The notes under the pieces are model-generated. The model saw nothing but the letters and a program-made list of their open reading frames with translations, did no database searches and had not been told where the DNA came from. Shown in pieces: positions 44,440-52,917 of a DNA stretch of 64,000 bases. Made by a program: the position numbers and the translations under genes. Source of the stretch: Thermococcus indicus (GTDB taxonomy: Archaea > Methanobacteriota_B > Thermococci > Thermococcales > Thermococcaceae); NCBI RefSeq assembly GCF_006274605.1, contig NZ_CP040846.1:1185041-1249040 (forward strand), written 5' to 3'. The first letter of the stretch is position 1. Every line of letters begins with the position of its first letter.

Positions 44440-45669
44440 TTAAGAAAGCCACGCTATTAGTTTTCTGACGCCCTCTCTAAGGCGTTCCTCGTCGTCCGGC
44501 CTCGGCATGCCGCGGCTCTCAACTACATCAACGAGGTCAAACTTGCTCCTCGTTATGAGGGTCTCTATCTTCTTGCCAGCGACGCCGGCCCATCCAAAGG
44601 CTCCAACAATGAGAACCGGTTTTTCATAGTTGGCCTTGTCCAGCATCTCGTAGAGGGTGTAGCGTATCCTCGGATGTATCTCCGCCTCGTAGGTCGAGGC
44701 ACCGATGATTATCGCCTCGCTGTCAGGGACTTCGCCGAGTATGTCGCTCACCGCCGGAGCTTCTTTGTCAGTGAACTTGTAGACGACGGGCTTCTTTCCG
44801 TGCTTTTTGAGCTCGTCTATGACGATCTCCATCCTCCTCTCGACGAAGCCGTACATCGAATCGTATATAACCAGAACCTTGTCCTTCGTTGGAATTCCGG
44901 CCCCAACTCTCTCGTAGTGCTCGAATATCCTGGCCGGGTTCTTCCTCCAGATAAGCCCATGCCCGGGGAGTATCATTTTTGCATTCTCAACTATGCCGAG
45001 GCTCTTGAGCTTCTTGATGTTCTGGACGATGTACTTGTGATAGTGCCCGATGACCGTAACGATGTACTTCGTCACGTGGGGGAGGTACTTTTTAACGACC
45101 TCCTCGTCGCTGTCGTCTATAGTCTCCGGAATCCCGTAGCCGCCGCCGGCGTCACAGCCAAACAAAAGCCTGTCCTCGACGATATAGGTAATCATAGTGT
45201 CCGGCCAGTGGAGCCAGGGGACGGTTATGAAGCGGAAAGTCCTTCCGCCGATTTGAATCTCCTCGCCGTCCTTGATGATGTGGAAGTTCTCGACAGCTTT
45301 CTCGCCGTAGAAGCCTTCTAAGAAGCGCTTGGCAAAGTTAGTGCCTATGAGCTTTGCCCGATAACCATTGGCCTCAAGGATCGCTGGAATCGCCCCGCTG
45401 TGGTCGGGCTCCGTGTGGTGGATTATAATGTGAGTTATCTCCTTCGGGTCAACGAGCTTCTTCAGGGTCTCAAGGAACTCCTCTGTGTAGTCCTTCTTCC
45501 AAGCGTCAAAGAGAACAACCGCATCGCCGGTCTTCATGAGGTAAGCGTTGTAGGTTATCCCCTCTGGGATGTCCCACGTTGCTTCAAAGTACCTTATCCT
45601 GTCGTCGTCAATCCTCAGAATGTAGAGTTCGGGTTCGTCGAGTATCTTTTCGACCCATATCTTGGGCAT
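44440..45669 (-). CDS. Flavodiiron protein (FprA/rubredoxin:oxygen oxidoreductase)
   Basis: The product is 409 aa from [16 protein letters not shown] after GGTGGTGAAA. The metallo-beta-lactamase half carries the di-iron motif HHTEPDHSG, then [18 protein letters not shown] and PGHGLIW. The C-terminal flavodoxin half begins [16 protein letters not shown] with [11 protein letters not shown]. It reduces oxygen to water (or NO) with rubredoxin electrons. It is 22 bp upstream of NROR in the likely operon. Confidence 0.93.
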   Translation of the reverse strand: MPKIWVEKILDEPELYILRIDDDRIRYFEATWDIPEGITYNAYLMKTGDAVVLFDAWKKDYTEEFLETLKKLVDPKEITHIIIHHTEPDHSGAIPAILEANGYRAKLIGTNFAKRFLEGFYGEKAVENFHIIKDGEEIQIGGRTFRFITVPWLHWPDTMITYIVEDRLLFGCDAGGGYGIPETIDDSDEEVVKKYLPHVTKYIVTVIGHYHKYIVQNIKKLKSLGIVENAKMILPGHGLIWRKNPARIFEHYERVGAGIPTKDKVLVIYDSMYGFVERRMEIVIDELKKHGKKPVVYKFTDKEAPAVSDILGEVPDSEAIIIGASTYEAEIHPRIRYTLYEMLDKANYEKPVLIVGAFGWAGVAGKKIETLITRSKFDLVDVVESRGMPRPDDEERLREGVRKLIAWLS

Positions 45670-45768
45670 TTTCACCACCGAACCTATTTGGTGCGTGAGC
45701 ATAAAAAACCTTTCTTAACCAAAAAGTTAGGGACAGAAATGGGTAGGGTTGAAAATTGGAAAAGGAAC

Positions 45769-46221
45769 TCACCCTCCCTCCAAAAGCTTGAATATCTCCT
45801 CCAGGTCGGGCACTTCCCTTATCGGATAGACCTTGAAGAACGCAACTTTTCCTTCTTCGTCTATGAGGACGTTTGCCCTCTCCGAAAAGCCCTCCTTTTC
45901 GCAGAACAGGCCGTAGAGCTTCGCAACCCCTCCGTGCGGCCAGAAATCGCTCAGGATTCTAAGTTTCTTGAGGCCGATGTGCTCGGCCCAGGCCTTCTTG
46001 CTCGGCACGGGGTCAACGCTTATCCCAACGGGAACGACGTTCAGGCCCTCAAAGCGTTCGTGGTTCTCTTCCAGGGCTTTCATCTGCTTCTCGCATATCC
46101 CGGTCCACGCCAGCGGGTGGAAGGACAGCAGAACCTTCTTCCCTCTGAAATCGCTCAGTCTGAAATCCTCTCCGTTCTGATCCTTCAGAACGAAATCCGG
46201 GGCTTCTTCCCCAATCTTCAT
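45769..46221 (-). CDS. Peroxiredoxin
   Basis: The product is 150 aa from MKIGEEAPDFVLKDQNG after GGAGGTGTG. The active site PLAWTGIC gives the P-x3-T-x2-C motif; a second cysteine in GLFCEKEG could be the resolving residue. It reduces peroxides in the cytoplasm. It is on the same strand as the flavodiiron/NROR genes with a 100-bp gap. Confidence 0.9.
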   Translation of the reverse strand: MKIGEEAPDFVLKDQNGEDFRLSDFRGKKVLLSFHPLAWTGICEKQMKALEENHERFEGLNVVPVGISVDPVPSKKAWAEHIGLKKLRILSDFWPHGGVAKLYGLFCEKEGFSERANVLIDEEGKVAFFKVYPIREVPDLEEIFKLLEGG

Positions 46222-46266
46222 ATGACACACCTCCAGTGCTTTCAAATTGGAAAAATGAAAGGTTCC

Positions 46267-47145
46267 TCAGAGCCTCTTACTCTCGAAGAACTTCTCAACG
46301 AGGTCCAGTCTCGGCTCGCGTTTCCACAGAGGTCGTTTATCCACCCGGTAAGCAGGAACGCTCTCCTCAAAGGTCGGTTTCTCGTTGATGTAGAAGATTC
46401 CTAAGGGTAATGGGTCTGTCTCTATCGCCCGCTTAAATGCCGCTTCCCTATCGTGCGGGTCGTGATCCTCCATCCAGTAGGTGTGCTCCCTGTACCATGC
46501 GTAGGTGTTCACCTTGTTGAAGCTGACGCACGGGTGGAGGATGTCGACTATTGCCAGGCCCCTGTGCCGGATTGCCTTCTTGATTATCTCGACGCTCTCC
46601 TTGAAGTAGCCCATGAAGGTTCTGGCGACAAAGGAGGCGTTCATGGCTATGGCCAGTGCCACAGGGTTGAAGGGCTCCTCAAAGACTCCCCACGGCTGGG
46701 TCGGAGTTTTCATTCCAATCATCGTCGTCGGTGACGCCTGTCCCTTTGTGAGGCCGTATATCTGGTTGTCGTGGATGAGGACGGTTATGTTGGGGTTGCG
46801 CCTTATGGCGTGGAGCAGGTGGTTGCCGCCTTCGGCATACATGTCGCCGTCTCCACCCTCGGCTATGACCGTCAGCTCGGGGTTTGCCGCCTTCACGCCG
46901 GTAGCTATAGGTATCGCCCTGCCGTGGAGCGTGTGGTAGCCGTTGGCATTGATGTAGTGGGGCATCTTCGCGGCCTGGCCTATTCCGCTAATTATCGCCA
47001 CTTCACTCGGCCTTAGTCCGAGTTCTGCCAGGGCAGAGATGAGAATATTCCTTATACCGAAGTTTCCACAGCCGGGGCACCAGGCGACGTCCTCGCTTCC
47101 CGGCCTTCTGGGCTCAAAGGCCTCCCTGCCGGTGGGCAGATTCAT
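46267..47145 (-). CDS. 2-oxoacid:ferredoxin oxidoreductase, beta (TPP) subunit
   Basis: The product is 292 aa. Thiamine diphosphate and magnesium sites are in GDGDMYAEGGNHLLHAIRR and IHDNQIYGLTKGQ; cysteine residues for a 4Fe-4S cluster lie in DVAWCPGCGNFG and LHPCVSFN. It works with the fused alpha/gamma subunit encoded just upstream, with which it overlaps by 4 bp. The two-subunit form resembles archaeal KorAB-like enzymes. The substrate is probably pyruvate, 2-oxoglutarate or another 2-oxoacid and cannot be fixed here. Confidence 0.88.
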   Translation of the reverse strand: MNLPTGREAFEPRRPGSEDVAWCPGCGNFGIRNILISALAELGLRPSEVAIISGIGQAAKMPHYINANGYHTLHGRAIPIATGVKAANPELTVIAEGGDGDMYAEGGNHLLHAIRRNPNITVLIHDNQIYGLTKGQASPTTMIGMKTPTQPWGVFEEPFNPVALAIAMNASFVARTFMGYFKESVEIIKKAIRHRGLAIVDILHPCVSFNKVNTYAWYREHTYWMEDHDPHDREAAFKRAIETDPLPLGIFYINEKPTFEESVPAYRVDKRPLWKREPRLDLVEKFFESKRL

Positions 47146-48854
47146 TCTACCACCCCCTTCAGGGCATCAAAAACCTCTTCCACCGAAAACGGCCTCCCGT
47201 CGTACTTCAGAACCCTGTGGTGGACCTCGACGCCGAGCTCCTTCCTGAGAAGGTCTGCGAACTGGCCGGTGATGTTGTTCTCGACTACGATCACCGTCTT
47301 GTCCTCGAAGAACCGCTTCGTCCCCGGGTTGAGGGGGTAAACCCAGCTGAAGTGGAGCAAAGCAACGTCGTCCCTCCCGAGCTTCTCAAGGGCTTCCTCG
47401 ACGACGTGGAGCGTCGAGCCCCACGAAACCACTAGGTATTTTGCGTCCTCATTCCCGAAGAGCTTCGGCAGGGGTGCGTTCTTCCTTATCGTTTCGAGCT
47501 TTTTAACTGCCCTCTTCTTCTGCATCTTTCTCGTAAGCTTGGCGTCCTCCGTTATGTCTCCCCACTCGTCGTGCTCGTTGCCGTTGGCTATGACTACTTC
47601 CTCGCCGTAACCGGGAACCGCTCTGGGAGAGATTCCGTCTTCCGTAAGCTCGTACCTCCGATAGCCGGGCTTTGCCTCAACGATGTGCCTCTCGAACCTC
47701 ACCTTCTTCAGCTCTGGCTTTGGCAGGTTGTAGTAGGTGTCAACAAAATATTCGTCGGTGAGGATTATCACTGGAACCTGGTATTTATCGGCCAGGTTGA
47801 AGGCCTCGGCGCTGAGGTAGAACGCCTCCTCCATGCTCCCTGGCGCGAGGATTATCCTCGGAAAGTCGCCGTGGCCGGCGTAAAGGACGAGGTTTAGGTC
47901 GCCCTGCATCGTCCTCGTCGGCAGGCCCGTCGCGGGCCCGGGCCTCTGGGCGAGGTGTATAACTATTGGGTTTTCGGCCATTCCAGCTAAGCTTAGCGCC
48001 TCGCTCATGAGGGCAAAGCCTCCTCCTGAGGTGCTCACCATGGCTCTGGCCCCTGCGAACCACGCTCCGAGAGCCATGTTTATCGCCGAAATCTCGTCCT
48101 CGACCTGTTCAACCACTATCCCGAACTCTTCTGCGTGCTGTGCCGCGAAGGTCGAGACGCCAGTTGAGGGGCTCATCGGGTAGAAGCTGAGGAAGTTCAT
48201 GCCTCCAGCTAAAGCACCTATGCCAACCGCTTCCGTTCCGCTGAGGAGGATTTCTTCCCTCACTTTTTCGTCCCTCTCGACCTCCACCCTTATCGTCCCT
48301 TCCTCGCAGAGCTTAACGCCCAGCTCGTAGCCCTTCTTTGCCGCTTCGATGTTTTTTCCAACAACGTTCTCGCCCTTGCTCCCGAAGCGCTTCCTTATGT
48401 ACTCCTCGACCGCTCCAAAGTCGCCGTGGAAGAGGCCGACTATCAGGCCGGCGGCGGTCGTGTTAAGGTAGAGCTGGCTCCCCGTTTCGAGGGCGAGCTT
48501 TGTTAGAGGGACTTCCACGAGGTTTATGCTATCGAGAAAGCTCTCCTCGACGTTCTCCCTCTCGCCGAGGACGACGGTGTTCTCACTGATCCTGTGCGCG
48601 ACCCAGCTCAGGACGCCCTGCTTGAATGGAACGAGGATGTCTATTCTTTTCACAAAAGCCCTGACGCGCCTTGAAGAAACGCGTATCTCGGTGGTGTTTA
48701 TCCCGCCCCTCACGCGGGACATGTACTCCTTGTTTGCATAGACGTGGTAGCCGGAGCGCTTGAGCGCGTAAGTCAGGATTCCCTCAACGGTCTGAATTCC
48801 CTGCCCGGCCGCTCCGCCGAGAACTATGGAAACCTCACCACGGAACTCAGACAT
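47142..48854 (-). CDS. 2-oxoacid:ferredoxin oxidoreductase, fused gamma-alpha subunit
   Basis: The product is 570 aa. The gamma part starts VLGGAAGQGIQTVEGIL, and the alpha part shows FYPMSPSTGVSTF with the conserved YPMSPST substrate signature, GAWFAGARAMVSTSGGGFALM and RPGPATGLPTRTMQGDL. Such enzymes oxidise 2-oxoacids to acyl-CoA and reduce ferredoxin. There is no separate ferredoxin-like delta gene nearby. It is divergent from msrAB. Confidence 0.9.
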   Translation of the reverse strand: MSEFRGEVSIVLGGAAGQGIQTVEGILTYALKRSGYHVYANKEYMSRVRGGINTTEIRVSSRRVRAFVKRIDILVPFKQGVLSWVAHRISENTVVLGERENVEESFLDSINLVEVPLTKLALETGSQLYLNTTAAGLIVGLFHGDFGAVEEYIRKRFGSKGENVVGKNIEAAKKGYELGVKLCEEGTIRVEVERDEKVREEILLSGTEAVGIGALAGGMNFLSFYPMSPSTGVSTFAAQHAEEFGIVVEQVEDEISAINMALGAWFAGARAMVSTSGGGFALMSEALSLAGMAENPIVIHLAQRPGPATGLPTRTMQGDLNLVLYAGHGDFPRIILAPGSMEEAFYLSAEAFNLADKYQVPVIILTDEYFVDTYYNLPKPELKKVRFERHIVEAKPGYRRYELTEDGISPRAVPGYGEEVVIANGNEHDEWGDITEDAKLTRKMQKKRAVKKLETIRKNAPLPKLFGNEDAKYLVVSWGSTLHVVEEALEKLGRDDVALLHFSWVYPLNPGTKRFFEDKTVIVVENNITGQFADLLRKELGVEVHHRVLKYDGRPFSVEEVFDALKGVVE

Positions 48855-49000
48855 GGTACATCACTCCCACAGGTCTTCTGCCGGGGGTCTGCATTTCAAT
48901 CAGCTTCGCCAGAAGTTCGAGCACAAAACGAAAACCCTTTCGGGCAGATTTCGGAACAAACTTGTTCACTTATAACCACCAAGATGTAATAATGTGCAAA

Positions 49001-49026
49001 ACTATATAAAGATTACCGAGGTAATC
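49001..49026. promoter_or_regulatory. msrAB promoter with 7-2-7 palindrome
   Basis: The TATA box ACTATATAAA (49001-49010) is followed directly by the perfect palindrome GATTACC-GA-GGTAATC (49011-49026), which covers the expected start site of msrAB. A repressor bound here would block transcription. Confidence 0.6.
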
Positions 49027-49042
49027 AGGTTGGCTGGTCGAT

Positions 49043-50068
49043 ATGAACCGAAAAGAAAATGAACCCGAAGTTGCCATCTTTGCAGGTGGCTGTTTCTGGT
49101 GCATGGAGGAGGCCTTTGAGAGACTGCCTGGTGTAATTGAGGCGATAGCTGGCTACACCGGAGGCTGGGTCGAGAACCCAACGTATGAGCTGGTCTCTAC
49201 CGGGGAAACCGGCCACCGCGAAGCCGTCAAAGTCATCTACGACCCTTCAAAGATTTCCTACGAGAGACTCCTGGAAATCTTCTGGAAAAACATAGACCCG
49301 ACCGACCCGTACGGCCAGTTCGCCGACAGGGGCGAGCAGTACAGGACGGCGATTTTCTACCTAAATGACAAGCAGAGGACGTTGGCTGAAGAGTCCAGGA
49401 GGAGGCTTGGGCTTTCTGGAATCTTCGATGAGCCGATAGCGACGGAGATACTGCCTGCCAGGGAGTTTTATCCCGCTGAAGACTATCATCAGGGATACTA
49501 TCTCACCTTTTCGGAGCACTACAAGCGCTACAAGCTCTATTCCGGGAGGCTCGGCTTCATAAAGGCCGTCTGGGAGGAGAACAGACGCTTCCGCCTGTTC
49601 CCGGAGAGGGAGCGCTACTGGCTCGGCTGGAGAAAGCCTGCCGATTCGGAGCTTAGGAAACTGCTGACGCCCCTCCAGTACGCGGTCACACAGCTCGGAG
49701 TCACCGAGAAGCCCTTCCAGAACGAGTACTGGGATCATCACGAGGAGGGCATCTACGTCGATGTGGTGTCCGGTGAGCCGCTCTTCAGCTCCCTAGACAA
49801 GTTCGACTCCGGAACGGGATGGCCGAGCTTCACTAAGCCCCTTGAGGAATGGGCGGTAGTTGAGGCCGAGGAGTGCGAGGGCTTCCTCTGCGGGAGGGAG
49901 GTGAGGAGTCGCTTCGCCGACTCTCATCTCGGCCACGTCTTTGAGGAGCCAACGCCGACCGGAAAGAGGTACTGCATAAACTCGGCCTCGCTGAGGTTTA
50001 TTCCGAGGGAAGAACTGAGGAGGTACGGGTACATAGCCTACGAGCGGCTCTTCAGGCAAAACCCGTAA
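49043..50068 (+). CDS. Bifunctional methionine sulfoxide reductase MsrA-MsrB
   Basis: The product is 341 aa. MsrA at the N terminus has the catalytic [14 protein letters not shown]. The C-terminal MsrB shows [25 protein letters not shown] and the catalytic cysteine in [13 protein letters not shown]. It repairs both S and R methionine sulfoxide stereoisomers, with the domains in A-B order. The ATG at 49043 has a weak site (GGCTGG). Its presence fits the oxygen-defence theme of the region. Confidence 0.93.
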   Translation: MNRKENEPEVAIFAGGCFWCMEEAFERLPGVIEAIAGYTGGWVENPTYELVSTGETGHREAVKVIYDPSKISYERLLEIFWKNIDPTDPYGQFADRGEQYRTAIFYLNDKQRTLAEESRRRLGLSGIFDEPIATEILPAREFYPAEDYHQGYYLTFSEHYKRYKLYSGRLGFIKAVWEENRRFRLFPERERYWLGWRKPADSELRKLLTPLQYAVTQLGVTEKPFQNEYWDHHEEGIYVDVVSGEPLFSSLDKFDSGTGWPSFTKPLEEWAVVEAEECEGFLCGREVRSRFADSHLGHVFEEPTPTGKRYCINSASLRFIPREELRRYGYIAYERLFRQNP

Positions 50069-50105
50069 CCAGAAGGTTTATCGCATCAACCGCAGACTAG
50101 GAACC

Positions 50106-50642
50106 ATGTTGCGGTATCTGAAATATTCCGGAATAGCCGGCGGAGTAATCTACTGGCTCTTCGTTGCATGGGCGGTAAAAGAAAACCCGTGGTTCTCCTT
50201 CTGGGAAAACGCGCTCAGCGACCTTGGAACTGCCGAGGCGAACTTTCCGTGGATATATAACTACGGGTTGATGTTCACCGCGGTGTTTATTCTGGCGTTC
50301 TCGATATACTTAATAATCTCCGCGGAAAACAAGCTCGAAACAGTCGGGGGCGCTTACGTCAGCATCTCCGCCATCTTCCTTGCGCTCATCGGAGTTTTTC
50401 CCGGCGGAACGAGGCCCCATACCTTTGTCTCGACATACTTCTTCGTGCAGTTCTTCCTCGGGATGCTCATCTACGGGGCGGGTTCAAAGGACAGAGTTAT
50501 TCGCTACGGTTCCGGGCTTCTCTTTGCACTCGCCCTGCTGGGGACTCTCGTAAGCTGGCCGTCGGTGGCGCTGATAGAGACCTACGAGATAGTCCTGATA
50601 ATGGTCTTTACGGCTTTGGTCGCTCTCTCGGGTACCCATTAA
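50106..50642 (+). CDS. DUF998-type membrane protein
   Basis: The product is 178 aa with about six membrane segments. The N-terminal YSGIAGGVIYWLFVAWAV, ENALSDLGTA and the central FPGGTRPHTFVSTYFF are typical of DUF998. Function is unknown. It starts 38 bp after msrAB and may be cotranscribed. Confidence 0.7.
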   Translation: MLRYLKYSGIAGGVIYWLFVAWAVKENPWFSFWENALSDLGTAEANFPWIYNYGLMFTAVFILAFSIYLIISAENKLETVGGAYVSISAIFLALIGVFPGGTRPHTFVSTYFFVQFFLGMLIYGAGSKDRVIRYGSGLLFALALLGTLVSWPSVALIETYEIVLIMVFTALVALSGTH

Positions 50643-50723
50643 AACTTGATCCTGGCCAAAAAGTTATACGGCCTTTTTTCTACATCCCTGTGTACGGGTG
50701 TGTTTCGCCGAGGAGGTCTTGCC

Positions 50724-51200
50724 ATGCCGCCCCTTCCACCGCCGATAAGGGGGAGACCCGACGCCTGGAAGGAACTCGCCCCGGAAACTGCTGAAAAGGC
50801 CATAGAGACCGTGAAAAACGCTCTTCCCTTCTTCACAGCCGGAACGCCAATAGTCCACCGCGCACCCCATGGAACCCACGTTGATGTGCCCGTGATGTAC
50901 CTGAGCTTCGCCATAGACAGGCTTCACTACAACCCCGAAACTGGAAACCCCCTCCCCAAGGGACTGCCCGGAGCGTACTCTGGTGAAATCGATCCTGCCG
51001 CGGTGAAGGAAAAGGCCGGGGAAATCCTCAAAGAGCTCCGCGTTCTTGATGCTGCAGAGTTTCGCGAGCCGGAGAACTGCTGGGTTGTTCCGGTGGCGTG
51101 GAAAAGCTTTATAATCTTGCACGTCCGCGTCTCGGTCGATGGCAGAGAGCTCGTTCCGGATTACGGACTTACAGAGGAGGTCAGGAGACACGGCATCTGA
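50724..51200 (+). CDS. Hypothetical protein
   Basis: The product is 158 aa from MPPLPPPIRGRPDAW after GGAGGTCTTGCC; the longer frame upstream lacks a site. It is soluble, with YLSFAIDRLHYNPETG and EENC-type residues, and no known family was recognised. It overlaps the following permease gene by 62 bp if the latter's first ATG is used. Confidence 0.6.
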   Translation: MPPLPPPIRGRPDAWKELAPETAEKAIETVKNALPFFTAGTPIVHRAPHGTHVDVPVMYLSFAIDRLHYNPETGNPLPKGLPGAYSGEIDPAAVKEKAGEILKELRVLDAAEFREPENCWVVPVAWKSFIILHVRVSVDGRELVPDYGLTEEVRRHGI

Positions 51201-52278
51201 GAGGCTGAAAAGCTTTGCAAGGCGTGAATGGTTCCTTACGGCCCTAATAGTCCTTTACTTAGTCCTGCTCATCAACGACCGCTCTCTGCTCGTTAGAACT
51301 CCCTCCCTTATTGACTGGGAAAGCTTAGCCTTGATAACGTCCCTCGTACTGGTTTCAAAGGGTCTTGAGCTGTCCGGGGCATTTACCCGACTCTCGCTGG
51401 GACTCATAGGACTGTCCGGAGGTTCGGAGAGGAGGTTAATGCTCCTTCTCATCCCCCTCATAGCCCTCTCCTCGGCAGTGATAATGAACGACACGGCGAT
51501 GCTCGTTTTCATTCCACTGGTCGTCATCACCGCCCGGCTCGCGGGAATAAACACCGCCCGTGCAGTTACGCTCTCGGCCATAGCGGCCAACGTCGGCTCT
51601 TCTCTAACCCCGATCGGCAACCCCCAGAACATCATAATCTGGAACGCCTATGGGATTTCCTTCGTGGGGTTCGTAACCCAAATGCTCCCCTTCGTCCTCC
51701 TCTGGCTCGTTATCCTCCTGCTCTTTACCCTAACCGTACAGAGAAAACGGCTTTCTGTGGGGGAACTGCCTCCCGTTGCCATCAGAAAGGGACTCCTCAT
51801 TTCCTCGGCCTCTCTGCTGGTGGTTAACGTCGCATTGGCGGAAACCGGGAATTCGCTCTGGACGCTCCCCCTGACGCTGGCCGTTCTTCTCGTCTTTGGC
51901 AGGGAGGCTCTGCTGGGCTTCGACTGGGCCCTCGTGCTCACCTTTGCGTTTATCTTCATTGACTTCGGTGAAATCGCCCGCCTGATTTCCAGCTCTGCCA
52001 TGCTCCCCTCCGGAGGGCTGGCGCTGTTCCTTGCCTCGGCAGGTTTGAGCCAGCTCATCAGCAACGTCCCGGCGACGGTGGTCTTCCTCGGTTCAAAACC
52101 GGAATGGCTTCCCCTGGCGCTGGGCGTGAACCTCGGTGGAACGGGAATAATAGTAGGCTCCCTCGCGAACCTCATAGCCCTCCGCATCTCCGGAATTGGT
52201 ATAAAGGACTTCCACAGGTATTCAGTGCCTTATTTTCTTGCTATTTTAACAGTGTCTATTGTCCTCCTTTATTTATAA
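51139..52278 (+). CDS. Anion permease, ArsB/NhaD/SLC13-like
   Basis: The product is 379 aa with ten or more membrane segments. The duplicated signature loops are SLTPIGNPQNIIIW and ISNVPATVVFL, diagnostic of the ion transporter superfamily (ArsB, NhaD, SLC13); NDTAMLVFIPLV is another conserved stretch. The substrate could be arsenite, a dicarboxylate or a cation exchanged for sodium. The start is uncertain, since the 51139 ATG overlaps the gene before and its site is weak. Confidence 0.72.
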   Translation: MAESSFRITDLQRRSGDTASERLKSFARREWFLTALIVLYLVLLINDRSLLVRTPSLIDWESLALITSLVLVSKGLELSGAFTRLSLGLIGLSGGSERRLMLLLIPLIALSSAVIMNDTAMLVFIPLVVITARLAGINTARAVTLSAIAANVGSSLTPIGNPQNIIIWNAYGISFVGFVTQMLPFVLLWLVILLLFTLTVQRKRLSVGELPPVAIRKGLLISSASLLVVNVALAETGNSLWTLPLTLAVLLVFGREALLGFDWALVLTFAFIFIDFGEIARLISSSAMLPSGGLALFLASAGLSQLISNVPATVVFLGSKPEWLPLALGVNLGGTGIIVGSLANLIALRISGIGIKDFHRYSVPYFLAILTVSIVLLYL

Positions 52279-52334
52279 AGCCTCTCTTCGGGTTCCCAAC
52301 TAATCCAGTTTCAATGAATCCAAACTTGTGAGCA

Positions 52335-52436
52335 TTAGGCGCCCCTAATTTTTTGGTTTTCAAACTTCTATTTGTATGTTTACAAACAGAAAGTCTTAAA
52401 TACTTCGGGTGTTCTGACGTTATTAGGACAGCCTAA
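52335..52436. promoter_or_regulatory. feo operon promoter with two DtxR-type boxes
   Basis: TTAGG-CGCC-CCTAA (52335-52348) and TTAGG-ACAG-CCTAA (52423-52436) are perfect palindromes of the TTAGG-N4-CCTAA kind bound by DtxR/IdeR-family iron regulators. The second lies 20 bp past the TATA box CTTAAATA (52395-52402), at the start site. A further palindrome TTTGTA-TGTT-TACAAA (52371-52386) lies just upstream of the TATA box. Iron-dependent repression of the operon is inferred. Confidence 0.7.
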
Positions 52437-52470
52437 CGGCAATCCTCAAAAGTGTACAGGAGGGGATTCG

Positions 52471-52683
52471 ATGAGGCTCTGCGAAGTTGAACCCGGAAGG
52501 AGTGTTCGGGTGAAGAGAATAACCGGTGGACCGGTTGGACGTTTTATGGAGATGGGTCTCCTGCCCGGAACGGAGGTAAAGGTCGTGAAGAGAGCTCCAT
52601 TGGGGGACCCAATAGAGGTCATTGTCAGGGGATACAGGCTCTCACTCAGACTTGAGGAAGCAAAATATCTGGAGGTGGAGTGA
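52471..52683 (+). CDS. feoA: FeoA-domain protein 1
   Basis: The product is 70 aa from MRLCEVEPGRSVRV after GGAGGGGATTCG. SH3-like FeoA core: GPVGRFMEMGLLPGTEVKVV and GDPIEVIVRGYRLSLR. FeoA proteins bind FeoB and regulate ferrous iron uptake. It leads the operon, with the stop next to the start of the second FeoA gene. Confidence 0.9.
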   Translation: MRLCEVEPGRSVRVKRITGGPVGRFMEMGLLPGTEVKVVKRAPLGDPIEVIVRGYRLSLRLEEAKYLEVE

Positions 52684-52917
52684 ATGCTTCCGCTGACGTT
52701 TGTTGAAGAGGGCAGGGAGGTCGTTCTTAGGGCCGTTCACGGCGGAAAGGGAATGGCGAAAAAGCTGACCGAGATGGGCCTCGTGCCCGGGACGAGGGTG
52801 AAAATCGTTAGAAACCAGCGTTGTGGTCCCCTGGTAATCAGGGTTAAGGATTCCGACCTCGCGATAGGTTGGCGTATAGCGACGAGAATTTATGTGGAGG
52901 TGGACGGAAATGGATGA
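52684..52917 (+). CDS. FeoA-domain protein 2
   Basis: The product is 77 aa. GKGMAKKLTEMGLVPGTRVKIV followed by GPLVIRVKDSDLAIGWRIA match FeoA. The gene starts with no gap after the first FeoA gene and overlaps feoB by 8 bp. Two tandem FeoA domains suggest a two-part regulation of FeoB. Confidence 0.88.
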   Translation: MLPLTFVEEGREVVLRAVHGGKGMAKKLTEMGLVPGTRVKIVRNQRCGPLVIRVKDSDLAIGWRIATRIYVEVDGNG

